From Paenibacillus hamazuiensis (lineage in GTDB: Bacteria; Bacillota; Bacilli; Paenibacillales; NBRC-103111), in NCBI RefSeq assembly GCF_023276405.1, contig NZ_JALRMO010000001.1:7913501-7977500 (forward strand): a stretch of 64,000 nucleotides of DNA, given 5' to 3'. The notes beneath the pieces were generated by a model. That model did not search any database. It saw only the letters and a list, made by a program, of their open reading frames with translations, and had not been told where the DNA came from. A program made the position numbers and the translations under genes. Position 1 is the stretch's first letter. Each line of letters begins with the position of its first letter. Below, in pieces: positions 49,068 through 57,773 of this stretch.

Positions 49068-50627
49068 ATGGAACAACGTCAACCGTTTTGCGGGCACTCG
49101 CTTCGTTACATGGGTGCCCAGGAACTGAAACTGGAGATGGGAAAAAATGAAGAGCTTTCCAGCGGCGGGCATATTTTGTTCGGCTTTGTGCTGAAAGGCT
49201 CGGTCAGGGTAACGTTGCAGGCCGGAGAACGGCGGAAGAACGGCCAGATGCATTATGGCGAACTGTTTTTTGTACCGGCAAATTGCCGCTGCTCGATATT
49301 TAATAACGACAAACAGCAGGTCTGCGTGGTATTGATGCGTTGTGCCGGCGACGGGCAAGACGGTGCAAACTGCGCTCTGCCGGCTCCATTTGGACGGTCG
49401 GAGGAGCTGCGGCTGTATCATCTGCGGATGCCCCGCATTCAACGCTGGGTTGCGGATTTTTTGAACGAATACTGGCAGCACGATTGGGCGTTGTTTTATC
49501 GGGTGCACGCCCAATTGTACGCCATTGCCGCCGAGCTTGCGGCATTTATGGGCAAGCCCAGAGGTGCGGACGACGATCTGCTCGATTATGTTGTGCAGAT
49601 GAAGCAAACGATGCTGCAGCAGTACGGAGAGCCGATGGATATCGAGCGGATGGCGCAGCTTTCGGGCGCCAGCAGCGCCCGGTTTTACAAGGCGTTCAAG
49701 CAGCATACGGGACTAAGCCCGCTGCAGTTTATGACAAGTGTGCGGCTTAACGAATCGCTTCGTTTGCTGGCCAGGCATTCGTCATCCGTGATGGAAGTCG
49801 CCCATACGATCGGATATCCCGATGAATTATATTTCAGCCGGTTGTTTAAAAAACATATGGGCATTACTCCGACCGAATTCGCATCATGCTCCCGAACAAG
49901 AGTCGCCAATCTATGTCCCGTTTTTCGCGGAGATTTGGCGGTACTCGGCATCACACCCGTTCTGGAGCTTCCGAGAGCATGGTACAGCGATCCGGTCAAA
50001 GAGCCTTATCTGAAGCAAATAGCAAGCTGCCGCCCGGAACTGATCTTTACGGCGCCGGTCGAAGACGAAGTGTACGAGAAGCTGTCGCAAATTTGCCCGG
50101 TCGTCATGATCAAGTGGAAAGGGTACTCGTGGAAAGAGCGGCTTGTGCAAATCGGAAGCACGCTGAACATTCCGACCGTGGCCCGGCGCTGGCTTGCTTA
50201 TTTTCAAGCGAAAGCGGACAACGCCCGGAAGCAAGTCGAGCGCCGCCTGGGAGACGAACCGTTTCTCGTCGTCAGCGTTTATGAGGCGATGTTCCGTTTA
50301 TATGGGATGCAGCGTATCAAGATCAGGGATTTGTTTTACGATGAACTAGGCGTGAAGCCGCCCGCCGCGGTTTCGCAAATCGCTTTCCTCGACGTGCCGT
50401 CTTTGCACGACATAGCTGCGCTGGACTGCGATAACGTGCTCTTTTTGGCGCCGAATTCGATGACAGACGAAAGCTGCTGCGGGATCGAGGAGGAATGGCT
50501 GCATTTAAAACGGAACCGCAGCAAGAAGCGGTGCATATTTATTCGCCATGAGGAACCGCTGCTTTACAATGCGGCATTTTATGAAAGTCTGATCGATCAG
50601 CTGGTGAACGATCTGGCCACCGGCTGA
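49068..50627 (+). CDS. btr: Btr-like AraC regulator fused to a siderophore-binding domain
   Basis: The 519-residue protein has an N-terminal cupin-like part, a central AraC double HTH (about 175-270, PMDIERMAQLSGASSARFYKAF and SVMEVAHTIGYPDELYFSRLF) and a C-terminal periplasmic-binding-protein-like domain (about 290-519). This order and length match B. subtilis Btr (YbbB, 529 residues), which senses bacillibactin in the cytoplasm and activates iron-siderophore uptake genes. ATG 49068 follows AGAGGGGTG. Its own promoter is under a Fur box, and a FecCD-type importer follows downstream, fitting that role. Confidence 0.85.
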   Translation: MEQRQPFCGHSLRYMGAQELKLEMGKNEELSSGGHILFGFVLKGSVRVTLQAGERRKNGQMHYGELFFVPANCRCSIFNNDKQQVCVVLMRCAGDGQDGANCALPAPFGRSEELRLYHLRMPRIQRWVADFLNEYWQHDWALFYRVHAQLYAIAAELAAFMGKPRGADDDLLDYVVQMKQTMLQQYGEPMDIERMAQLSGASSARFYKAFKQHTGLSPLQFMTSVRLNESLRLLARHSSSVMEVAHTIGYPDELYFSRLFKKHMGITPTEFASCSRTRVANLCPVFRGDLAVLGITPVLELPRAWYSDPVKEPYLKQIASCRPELIFTAPVEDEVYEKLSQICPVVMIKWKGYSWKERLVQIGSTLNIPTVARRWLAYFQAKADNARKQVERRLGDEPFLVVSVYEAMFRLYGMQRIKIRDLFYDELGVKPPAAVSQIAFLDVPSLHDIAALDCDNVLFLAPNSMTDESCCGIEEEWLHLKRNRSKKRCIFIRHEEPLLYNAAFYESLIDQLVNDLATG

Positions 50628-50722
50628 CCCGGCGTCAGATCCGCCGGCTGCAAGAAAAATCCATGCGAAATACAGAAATGTCCATTCCAGCAGCGTACGA
50701 ATGGTGTAAAATGAATTATTGT

Positions 50723-50737
50723 TGATAATGATTATCA
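50723..50737. promoter_or_regulatory. Perfect Fur box (7-1-7)
   Basis: TGATAATGATTATCA is a perfect 7-1-7 inverted repeat of the Bacillus Fur consensus, 37 bases before the nitroreductase start. It should repress the nitroreductase-importer operon when iron is plentiful. Confidence 0.88.
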
Positions 50738-50773
50738 ATGTCACAAAAAATAACCGGTATAAATGGAGGAACT

Positions 50774-51340
50774 ATGGAGCTTTCACAATTGATTCAAGAG
50801 CGCCGTTCCGTACACGTGTTCGAGCAACGCCCCGTGCCTGTCGATTTGGTCAAGCGGCTGTTGGACACGGCGGTTTGGGTGCCGAACCATAAGATGACCC
50901 AGCCTTGGCGGTTCATTCTGGTGCACGGGGAAGGCCGCGAGCGTATCGCCGCAGTGAGCCGCCAAGCCGGAGAACGGCGCGAGAGAGACCCGGAGAAGGC
51001 CCGCGAGGCGGGGCAGCGGTTATATGACAAGCTGATGGCGGTGCCGATGTTTGTCATTGTCGTAATGAAGGAAAATACGCATCCGGTCGTTTGGGAAGAG
51101 GATTACGCGTCGACGAGCTGCATCATTCACAATTTCAGCCTGCTGGCCTGGGAGCAGGGACTAGGACTCGTCTGGGAGACGTACCAGCTGATTCATCAAC
51201 CGGAGTTCCGGGAAGCGCTCGGCGTCCGGCCCGGCGAAAAAATCGTCGGCAGCCTGCATGTCGGCTATCCGGCGAAAATTCCTTCCGCGCAGCCGAGAAT
51301 TCCCGCGGAGGAGCTTTTGACCGTCATTGATGAAGCTTAG
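50774..51340 (+). CDS. Nitroreductase family protein
   Basis: The 188-residue FMN-type nitroreductase has the N-terminal RRSVHVF, the PNHKMTQPWRF flavin-binding segment and the EQGLGLVWET region. Located first in a Fur-controlled siderophore operon, it may be a ferric-siderophore or flavin reductase releasing iron in the cytoplasm. ATG 50774 follows ATGGAGGAACT. The permease gene starts 22 bases after its stop, so it belongs to the same operon. Confidence 0.87.
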   Translation: MELSQLIQERRSVHVFEQRPVPVDLVKRLLDTAVWVPNHKMTQPWRFILVHGEGRERIAAVSRQAGERRERDPEKAREAGQRLYDKLMAVPMFVIVVMKENTHPVVWEEDYASTSCIIHNFSLLAWEQGLGLVWETYQLIHQPEFREALGVRPGEKIVGSLHVGYPAKIPSAQPRIPAEELLTVIDEA

Positions 51341-51362
51341 GCCGGCCGGGCAGGAGCGGCAA

Positions 51363-52316
51363 ATGAAGCTGCGCTACATGCTGGCTGCTCTCGTCGTCTT
51401 GTCGCTCATCTCCTTGTTCGTCGGCGTCAAGGACATCAGCCCGCTGGAGCTGATGAAGCTGGGCGACGATCAGGTTCAGGTGCTGCTCATCAGCAGGGTG
51501 CCGAGGCTGATCGGCATCATCATTGCCGGAGTGAGCATGGGCATCGCCGGTCTTGTCATGCAGCAGCTGAGCCGGAACAAATTCGTGTCCCCGACGACAG
51601 GCGGAACGGACGATTCGGCCCGCCTCGGGATTCTCGTTTCGCTCATGCTGTTTCCGTCCGCCACATCGCTGCAAAAAATGCTCGTCGCCTTCGTGTTCGC
51701 CCTGGCCGGAACGTTCGTGTTCATGAAAATTCTTGACAAAGTGAAATACAAGGATGCGATTTTCATTCCGCTCGTCGGGCTTATGTTCGGCAATATCGTC
51801 ACTTCCGTCGCCACTTTTTTCGCGTATAAATACGATTTGATTCAAAGCCTTGCCTCGTGGCTGCAGGGCAATTTCGCGCTGACCATGAAAGGGCGCTACG
51901 AGCTGCTGTACGTCAGCATTCCGGTGGTCGTTCTCGCTTATCTGTACGCGAACCGGTTTACGATTGCCGGCATGGGCGAGGAGTTTTCGGTCAATCTCGG
52001 GCTGAGCTACCGGCAGGTGGTTAACATCGGTCTGGCGATCGTCGCCCTCATTTCTTCCGTCGTCATGCTGACGGTCGGCACGATTCCTTTTCTCGGGCTG
52101 ATTATTCCGAACATCGTCACCTTGTACCGGGGCGACAACCTGCAAAAAAACCTGCCGCATACCGCCGTGCTGGGGGCCTTGTTCGTCTTGGCGTGCGACA
52201 TACTGGGGCGCGTGATCATTTATCCGTTTGAAATTCCGATCGGCCTTACCGTCGGGGTACTCGGAAGCGCTATTTTTCTTTACTTGCTGATCAGGAGAAG
52301 GGCATATGACGTATAA
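51363..52316 (+). CDS. yclN: Siderophore ABC permease, FecCD family (YclN-like)
   Basis: The 317-residue membrane protein is a BtuC/FecCD-type permease with about nine helices; the region VPRLIGIIIAGVSMGIAGLVMQQLSRN fits the conserved R-x-P-R-x-x-x-A-x-x-x-G-x-x-L block, and LTVGTIPFLGLIIPNI is the coupling-loop region. Two permeases, an ATPase and a binding protein in this order match YclNOPQ of B. subtilis (petrobactin uptake). ATG 51363 follows CAGGAGCGGC. It overlaps the next gene by 11 bases. Confidence 0.87.
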   Translation: MKLRYMLAALVVLSLISLFVGVKDISPLELMKLGDDQVQVLLISRVPRLIGIIIAGVSMGIAGLVMQQLSRNKFVSPTTGGTDDSARLGILVSLMLFPSATSLQKMLVAFVFALAGTFVFMKILDKVKYKDAIFIPLVGLMFGNIVTSVATFFAYKYDLIQSLASWLQGNFALTMKGRYELLYVSIPVVVLAYLYANRFTIAGMGEEFSVNLGLSYRQVVNIGLAIVALISSVVMLTVGTIPFLGLIIPNIVTLYRGDNLQKNLPHTAVLGALFVLACDILGRVIIYPFEIPIGLTVGVLGSAIFLYLLIRRRAYDV

Positions 52317-53253
52317 GGCAAAGATCGCGTTTCTGTCTGCGGGCGCGCTTGCGGCGATCGCCGTATTTTTGTTCGCCGGCGTCGGCGACAACTGGGGATA
52401 CGTGCTGCCCCGCAGGGCGTGGAAGGTGCTGGCCATGGTGCTGACCGCCGGCTGCATTGCGTTCTCCACGGTCATTTTCCAGACGATGACGAACAACCGG
52501 ATTCTCACGCCGAACATGATCGGGCTCGACTCGATGTATATGCTGACGCAAACGGCGGTCGTCTACGCGCTCGGATCGGGCAACAAGCTGCTGGTCGACA
52601 ACAATTTCAACTTCGCCTTGACTCTCGGCCTCATGCTGCTGTTTGCCGGATTGCTGTACAAGGTGATGTTTAAGAAGCAGGGCAATCATATTTATTTTTT
52701 ACTGCTGATCGGAATTATCCTGGGCACGCTGCTCGGCAGCTTGACGACGTTTATGCAGGTGCTGATCGACCCGAACGAATTTCTCGTCCTGCAGGGCAAA
52801 ATGTTCGCCACCTATAACAAGGTGCAGGGACAGCTGACGACTATTTGCTGCTTCGTCGTGATTATCGTGGCGGTGTATTATTCGAGATTCGCCAAATATA
52901 TGGACGTGCTCTCGCTCGGCAAGCAGCAGGCGATCAGCCTTGGCGTCGATTATGAGTTTGTCGTGAAAAGGCTGCTGCTCATCGTCGCCGCCCTCATCTC
53001 GGTGTCGACCGCCCTGGTCGGGCCGATCACGTTCCTTGGACTGCTTGTCGCCAATGTCGCCTATCAATGGATGAACACGTACCGCCACCGGCAACTCATC
53101 CCCGGCGCGATACTGATCGGCATCATCGCCGTGGTCGGCGGACAGCTCGTCGTGGAAAGAGTGTTTACGTTCACGACAACGTTGAGCGTCATCGTCAACC
53201 TGATAGGCGGCGTCTACTTCCTATATCTTCTGCTGAGGGAGAACAAATCATGA
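52306..53253 (+). CDS. yclO: Siderophore ABC permease, FecCD family (YclO-like)
   Basis: The 315-residue protein is the second FecCD-type permease, forming the transmembrane heterodimer with the upstream YclN-like subunit. It has about eight or nine helices, with STVIFQTMTNNRILTPNMIG matching the family Q-x-x-x-x-N-x-L-x-P block and VGPITFLGLLVANVAY the ATPase-coupling loop. ATG 52306 follows AGAAGGGC and overlaps the upstream gene; its own stop overlaps the next ATG (ATGA), showing tight coupling. Confidence 0.87.
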   Translation: MTYKAKIAFLSAGALAAIAVFLFAGVGDNWGYVLPRRAWKVLAMVLTAGCIAFSTVIFQTMTNNRILTPNMIGLDSMYMLTQTAVVYALGSGNKLLVDNNFNFALTLGLMLLFAGLLYKVMFKKQGNHIYFLLLIGIILGTLLGSLTTFMQVLIDPNEFLVLQGKMFATYNKVQGQLTTICCFVVIIVAVYYSRFAKYMDVLSLGKQQAISLGVDYEFVVKRLLLIVAALISVSTALVGPITFLGLLVANVAYQWMNTYRHRQLIPGAILIGIIAVVGGQLVVERVFTFTTTLSVIVNLIGGVYFLYLLLRENKS

Positions 53254-54008
53254 TAGAGGTAAGGAACGTTTCCAAAGCATACGGCGGCAAAAGCGTCGTC
53301 GACGACGTTTCCGTCCGCATCGGGAAAGGGAAGATCACTTCTTTCATCGGCCCGAACGGAGCCGGCAAAAGCACCTTGCTGTCCATGATCAGCCGGCTCA
53401 TTCCCCGGGATTCCGGAGAAATTCGGATCGACGGCGAAGAAATCGGACGCTGCAAAAGCACGGATTTGGCGAAGCGCATCTCGATCCTGAAGCAGTCCAA
53501 TCACGTCAACGTGCGGCTGACGGTCAGGGAGCTCGTCTCGTTCGGGCGGTTTCCGTATTCGCAAGGCAAGCTGAAGCCGGACGACTGGCGGCACGTCGAC
53601 GAGGCGATCGCCTACATGGAGCTGGGAGACATCCAGCACCGATATTTGGATGAGCTCAGCGGAGGGCAAAACCAACGGGCATACATTGCGATGGTCGTGG
53701 CCCAGGACACCGACTATATTTTGCTAGACGAGCCGTTAAACAACCTGGATATGCGGCATTCCGTGCAAATCATGAAGGTGCTGCGCCGCCTGGCGGGCGA
53801 GCTCGGCAAAACGGTCGTCATCGTCATCCACGACATCAATTTCGCTTCGTGTTACTCGGATTACATCGTGGCTTTAAAGGGCGGTAAGGTCATACGCGAA
53901 GGCACGACCGATGAGATCATCTCGCCTTCCGTGCTGCGGGAAGTATACGACATGGACATTCCGGTCGAAACGATCGGCGGCCATAAAATTTGCGTTTATT
54001 TTACGTGA
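53250..54008 (+). CDS. yclP: Siderophore ABC ATPase (YclP-like)
   Basis: The 252-residue ATP-binding subunit has Walker A GPNGAGKST, the Q-loop in SILKQSNHVN, the signature LSGGQNQRAYIAM and Walker B YILLDEPLNNLD with the switch His in VVIVIHDINFAS. It powers the YclNO-like permease on the cytoplasmic side. ATG 53250 overlaps the permease stop by four bases (ATGA). It is of the FepC/FecE group. Confidence 0.92.
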   Translation: MIEVRNVSKAYGGKSVVDDVSVRIGKGKITSFIGPNGAGKSTLLSMISRLIPRDSGEIRIDGEEIGRCKSTDLAKRISILKQSNHVNVRLTVRELVSFGRFPYSQGKLKPDDWRHVDEAIAYMELGDIQHRYLDELSGGQNQRAYIAMVVAQDTDYILLDEPLNNLDMRHSVQIMKVLRRLAGELGKTVVIVIHDINFASCYSDYIVALKGGKVIREGTTDEIISPSVLREVYDMDIPVETIGGHKICVYFT

Positions 54009-54033
54009 TAAACTATTAAAAGAGGTGGTCGTG

Positions 54034-55020
54034 ATGAAAAAATGGTTGTTATTCGCGGTTTTAGCGATCGGTTTGACGGTATTTGCATCTGCATGCGGCA
54101 CGTCCGGTACAGGACCGGCCGGCGGGGCAGCACCCGCTGCGACTTCAGGAGGTGGCACGCCGGCTGCGGCCAACGCTTCCGACGAGCTGGTTTTCAAACA
54201 TCAGCTTGGCGAAACGAAGGTGAAGAAAAATCCGAAAAAAGTCATCGTATTCGATTTCGGCGCCTTGGATACGCTCGATAAGCTGGGCGTCGAAGTGGCC
54301 GGGGTGGCACAGTCGAACCTGCCGCCTTATTTGGCCAAATACAAAGACGCCAAGTACCAGAACATCGGAACGCTGCAGGAGCCGAATTACGAAAAAATCA
54401 GCTCGATCAAGCCGGATCTCATCCTGATTTCCGGCAGGCAGCAGACCGCTTATCCCGAGCTGAGCAAGCTGGCGCCGACGCTGTATGTGGGCGTAGACAA
54501 CAGCAAATTCGTCGATTCGTTCAAAGCCAACATGAAGATGCTCGGGCAAATTTTCGGCAAAGAATCCGCCGTGGACGCTGAGCTGGCCAAAATCGATCAG
54601 GCGGTCAAAGAGGTCGGAGACAAGGCCAAGGCCAGCGGGAAAAACGCGCTCGTCATTCTTGCGAACGAAGGAGCGATCAGCGCCTACGGCCCAGGCTCAA
54701 GGTTCGGACTGATCCACGATGTGCTCGGCATCACGCCGGTTGAGAAAAACATCGAGGTTTCCACGCACGGACAAAGCATCTCGTTCGAATACATCGCGCA
54801 AAAAAATCCGGACTACCTGTTCGTCATCGACCGGACCGCAGCCGTCGGCGGGGAGAAGGCCGGTGCGAAGGCGCTCGTGGAAAACGAGCTGATCAAGAAA
54901 ACGAAGGCGTTCACAAACGGCACTATCGTATACCTGGACCCGAGCTACTGGTACTTGTCGGGCGGCGGACTCGTCTCCGCTGCGGAGATGATCGGCGAGG
55001 TCGCGAAAGGGTTTAAGTAA
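54034..55020 (+). CDS. yclQ: Siderophore-binding lipoprotein (YclQ-like)
   Basis: The 328-residue protein is a lipid-anchored periplasmic-binding protein of the siderophore group: lipobox FASAC (Cys22), an Ala/Gly/Thr-rich linker, then the conserved KNPKKVIVFDFGALDTLDKLGVEVAGV start of domain 1 (in two runs), YQNIGTLQEPNYEKISSIKPDLI, and a long domain-crossing helix. It resembles YclQ, which binds petrobactin and its photoproduct outside the cell, though ligand choice cannot be proven. ATG 54034 follows AAAGAGGTGG. A terminator ends the operon. Confidence 0.9.
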   Translation: MKKWLLFAVLAIGLTVFASACGTSGTGPAGGAAPAATSGGGTPAAANASDELVFKHQLGETKVKKNPKKVIVFDFGALDTLDKLGVEVAGVAQSNLPPYLAKYKDAKYQNIGTLQEPNYEKISSIKPDLILISGRQQTAYPELSKLAPTLYVGVDNSKFVDSFKANMKMLGQIFGKESAVDAELAKIDQAVKEVGDKAKASGKNALVILANEGAISAYGPGSRFGLIHDVLGITPVEKNIEVSTHGQSISFEYIAQKNPDYLFVIDRTAAVGGEKAGAKALVENELIKKTKAFTNGTIVYLDPSYWYLSGGGLVSAAEMIGEVAKGFK

Positions 55021-55032
55021 AATAGGTGAAAA

Positions 55033-55066
55033 GGGCATTCCGCCTTTGGCGGGGGTGTCCTTTTTT
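55033..55066 (+). terminator. Terminator of the siderophore operon
   Basis: GGGCATTCCGCC-ttt-GGCGGGGGTGTCC (two mismatches) followed by T6. Confidence 0.8.
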
Positions 55067-55120
55067 ATTGCCAGGGAATTATGCACGGCTAATTTTAGTG
55101 GGTAATCGGGGGCTCCGGTT

Positions 55121-55675
55121 CTATTTCACGTTTTTCGAACCGCCATTCGCCGCAACTTTATGATGAATCCAACTGATCATATTGACATTGAGTGTAAGAA
55201 CGCCGATGTAAAACAGAAAGCTGAGCATAAGATTCCAGCTCTTATAGGTAAATAGCGAAAAATAACGTAAACAGATCCATTCCAGAGCGCAAAGTACAGG
55301 AGCCACCAGGAGGACGAAGTACCTTTTTTTAATTTTCCAGGAGAGAAAAAAATGCATGGCGATGTACATCGCTACGGGGTAAGATACGAGTTCCAAAGGG
55401 AAGTCGAAAAGTTCGCCGCTGTCCCGGTCAATCGTGTCGTACAAATCAACAGGTCTGGTCGCCAAAATAAATTCAAGCAGCGAAGTAAGATAAACATTAA
55501 ATAATATCAAAGCCAACCCTTCGCTCAATCTCATGATTCTATGCTTGGCATAGATATAAATGGCGCTGCCTTCCGTAATGGTGGCGATGGCTATGACCGC
55601 CCATTCATTTTTGTCGAAAACGACAGGTTTGATAGGGTCATAAAACTTATGAAACAATTCAAGAGCGGTCTCCAT
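55121..55675 (-). CDS. CBO0543-like membrane protein
   Basis: The 184-residue protein has five or six membrane helices and fits the CBO0543 group of membrane proteins found in spore formers, with aromatic residues near the end (EWICLRYFSLFTYKSWNLMLSFLFY read in two parts). Function unknown. ATG 55675 follows GGGGAGGCGA. Its start overlaps the 3' end of the upstream gene (55659-56165) by 17 bases, so the two are translationally linked. It converges on the siderophore operon. Confidence 0.65.
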   Translation of the reverse strand: METALELFHKFYDPIKPVVFDKNEWAVIAIATITEGSAIYIYAKHRIMRLSEGLALILFNVYLTSLLEFILATRPVDLYDTIDRDSGELFDFPLELVSYPVAMYIAMHFFLSWKIKKRYFVLLVAPVLCALEWICLRYFSLFTYKSWNLMLSFLFYIGVLTLNVNMISWIHHKVAANGGSKNVK

Positions 55676-56165
55676 TCGCCTCCCCTTCCTCCTTGCGTAT
55701 GATGTTAGCCAATCTATTTATCGACAATATAGCGGCTATGATAGTGATCAAGTTGTACGAAACGGTGACCGCTGCCGGAACCCAGTAAGAGCCGGTAATA
55801 ATGAAAATGCCGAGCAAGGTATCCAAAAACAATAACAGTTCGTAACCGGCTATCCAGAGAGCCGCTGCTCCGAAACGAACGGCAGCCGTTTTTTTCACTT
55901 TGAAAAGAGCGAGCACCCAGACGAAGCTTAACGGATACATAATGACAAAATGAACGGTGACAATCGCGAACGGCAAGTAGCTCTCCGTTAAATCGAGCGA
56001 TTGGTAATCCGCCAGGTAAAAATCAAATGCCCAGGAATTGAAGCCCATGAACATAAAGACCAGGCAAAAATATTCCAGCCAATGAAAATGACGGGAGAGG
56101 GCGAAAGCTCCTTTTATCAAAAATGCGGTAGCAAAAATGCTTGCGATCAGAACGGATACAAGCAT
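55659..56165 (-). CDS. Hypothetical membrane protein partner of the CBO0543-like gene
   Basis: The 168-residue protein has four or five membrane helices with aromatic, His-rich loops (FHWLEYFCLVFMFMGFNSWAF, YQSLDL) and a basic C terminus. It looks like a distant relative of the following gene, and the pair may form one membrane complex in spore or envelope biology. ATG 56165 follows GGAGGGAGGG. Family not recognised with certainty. It is the first gene of the pair; the 128-bp tandem repeats lie just upstream. Confidence 0.6.
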   Translation of the reverse strand: MLVSVLIASIFATAFLIKGAFALSRHFHWLEYFCLVFMFMGFNSWAFDFYLADYQSLDLTESYLPFAIVTVHFVIMYPLSFVWVLALFKVKKTAAVRFGAAALWIAGYELLLFLDTLLGIFIITGSYWVPAAVTVSYNLITIIAAILSINRLANIIRKEEGEANGDRS

Positions 56166-56213
56166 ACCCTCCCTCCCCGATCAAAGTATATGGCGCATCC
56201 AGGCATGACCTGC

Positions 56214-56609
56214 AAGCTTTTCTTTTAGTGACAGAAAGTTTAAGTTCATTAACGCGCTAAAGGGCGTAGGAGAACTTTCTGCACGCAAGAAAAGCTTCCG
56301 CTAAAACACGAATGTATCTTCGTCGAGATGGCTTCGATCAGAAGCTTTTCTTATAGTGACAGAAAGTTTAAGTTCATTAACGCACTAAAGCGAGTAGGAG
56401 AACTTTCTGCACGCAAGAAAAGCTTCCGCTAAAACACGAATGTATCTTCGTCGAGATGGCTTCGATCAGAAGCTTTTCTTTTAGTGACAGAAAGTTTAAG
56501 TTCATTAGCGCACTAAAGCGAGTAGGAGAACTTTCTGCACGCAAGAAAAGCTTCCGCTAAAACACGAATGTATCTTCGTCGAGATGGCTTCGATCAGAAG
56601 CTTTTCTTA
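56214..56609. repeat. Three 128-bp tandem repeats with nested hairpins
   Basis: Units start at 56214, 56342 and 56470 (AAGCTTTTCTT...), with a 12-base start of a fourth at 56598. They are nearly identical; differences cluster in the central loop. In each unit AAGCTTTTCTT pairs with AAGAAAAGCTT and, nested inside, AGAAAGTT pairs with AACTTTCT. No coding is supported. Confidence 0.93.
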
Positions 56610-56860
56610 TTATCAGAAAATAAAAGCAAATTTATCCAAAGCTATCCAGTTTCGTTCGGCGGACGTACCTCTGACGCCAGGATTGAACTTATGCGATGAC
56701 AACATACTGAGCTTGCATAACGGACATCCCGATATCGGTTACCCCATATTTTTCCATCCAAAGAAATGAAAGGCAATTATGTCGGTCCAGCTTGCGTCTA
56801 ACTGTTAGGGTAAGTTGTTTTTCGCTCATAAATCCGTGTTATTAACGACCGGAGGACTTT
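56610..56860. other. Intergenic DNA before the 56861 gene
   Basis: No gene is supported. A short open frame (56584-56769) runs out of the repeat and has no ribosome site. Confidence 0.5.
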
Positions 56861-57676
56861 ATGCTTAAATACTGGCTTTGGCCGTTCCTTGCAACTATTG
56901 TGGCGGTATGGGGCGGGAACTTGTGGTATTACGAGTCTCAAAAGCTGGAGAGACCGCTATTTCTAATGCATTACTACGAAATACCCGCATCGTTGTTCGA
57001 GCATATGAGTCTATACTTCGTAACGAATAACGACGTTAAACGAGTGCCGTTTCGATTAGAGCTGCCTAACGGACTGCAGCTGCGCGTTGAGCGCGTTTCG
57101 AACCGCGATGAGAAGGGGCGGCTACAACTGTGCGAAGCGATCGTATCTCCGCAGTCAGGCGTAATCGATTCGCTTGACCGGACGGTATCGTTCGATCGAT
57201 TGCGCGTCTACTACGATGACGGGCTGGTCGATACCGTTCGGATCGGCGAGATTATCGTACACCCAAATCCACGGAGTCAATATCCGCTTCAATCCACTCA
57301 CTCAAAAGGTTGGTCAGACGATACCGGCAGCGTAGGGTATATCGTCCGCAACGATGTCGCGATCACTTCCGTTACTTACAGTTTTCCGAACATACTGAAC
57401 CAGGCGGTTGACGTTCGATTGAATGGACATATGCCGAATTTCGCCTTATTTCCCTTGAAACTGCGAGCCGATGATTCGGTACAGCTTGATTATTCCGTGC
57501 AATTACCGGATAACGATTTCCGCCGGTTTCATGCCTACCAGCTTCGATTTGCGCTGGAAACCGCGAACGGGGAAGGGGAATATGCATCCACGCAAATAGT
57601 GAACATACAGCCGAAGATATATGGGGAGCATCTTCTCATGTACATTCGACAACGGAAACAGGAGCCTGTGCTATGA
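56861..57676 (+). CDS. Hypothetical membrane-anchored protein, 271 aa
   Basis: The 271-residue protein has one N-terminal anchor (YWLWPFLATIVAVWGGNLWYY) and a large outside part made of beta strands, probably two beta-sandwich halves joined near residue 145. It has no recognised domain. The start follows ACCGGAGGAC. Its stop codon overlaps an ATG of a short frame (57673-57747), suggesting that a second coupled gene originally followed and was cut by the repeat block. Base composition is close to its neighbours. Confidence 0.65.
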   Translation: MLKYWLWPFLATIVAVWGGNLWYYESQKLERPLFLMHYYEIPASLFEHMSLYFVTNNDVKRVPFRLELPNGLQLRVERVSNRDEKGRLQLCEAIVSPQSGVIDSLDRTVSFDRLRVYYDDGLVDTVRIGEIIVHPNPRSQYPLQSTHSKGWSDDTGSVGYIVRNDVAITSVTYSFPNILNQAVDVRLNGHMPNFALFPLKLRADDSVQLDYSVQLPDNDFRRFHAYQLRFALETANGEGEYASTQIVNIQPKIYGEHLLMYIRQRKQEPVL

Positions 57677-57747
57677 GGAACGCCTTTCCGGGGTTCGCAT
57701 GGGGACTGCTTATCGTCGTGTTGCAGAGGTTGAAAATAACTACATAG
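57673..57747 (+). pseudogene. Truncated N terminus of a coupled membrane gene
   Basis: ATG 57673 overlaps the upstream stop (ATGA) and opens MRNAFPGFAWGLLIVVL, a membrane-like start, but the frame stops after 24 codons where repeat-like DNA begins. It looks like the leftover start of a second gene of the operon, removed by insertion or recombination of the repeat block. Confidence 0.45.
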
Positions 57748-57773
57748 CTCTACAGCAGAACTATGGCGGTCAT

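Noticed and set aside
56214-56609. 128-bp repeats as a CRISPR array
   Set aside because: Units are contiguous without spacers of differing sequence, and there are no cas genes.
56584-56769. 61-codon frame running out of the 128-bp repeat
   Set aside because: It starts inside the repeat, lacks a ribosome site and shows no homology that I can recognise.
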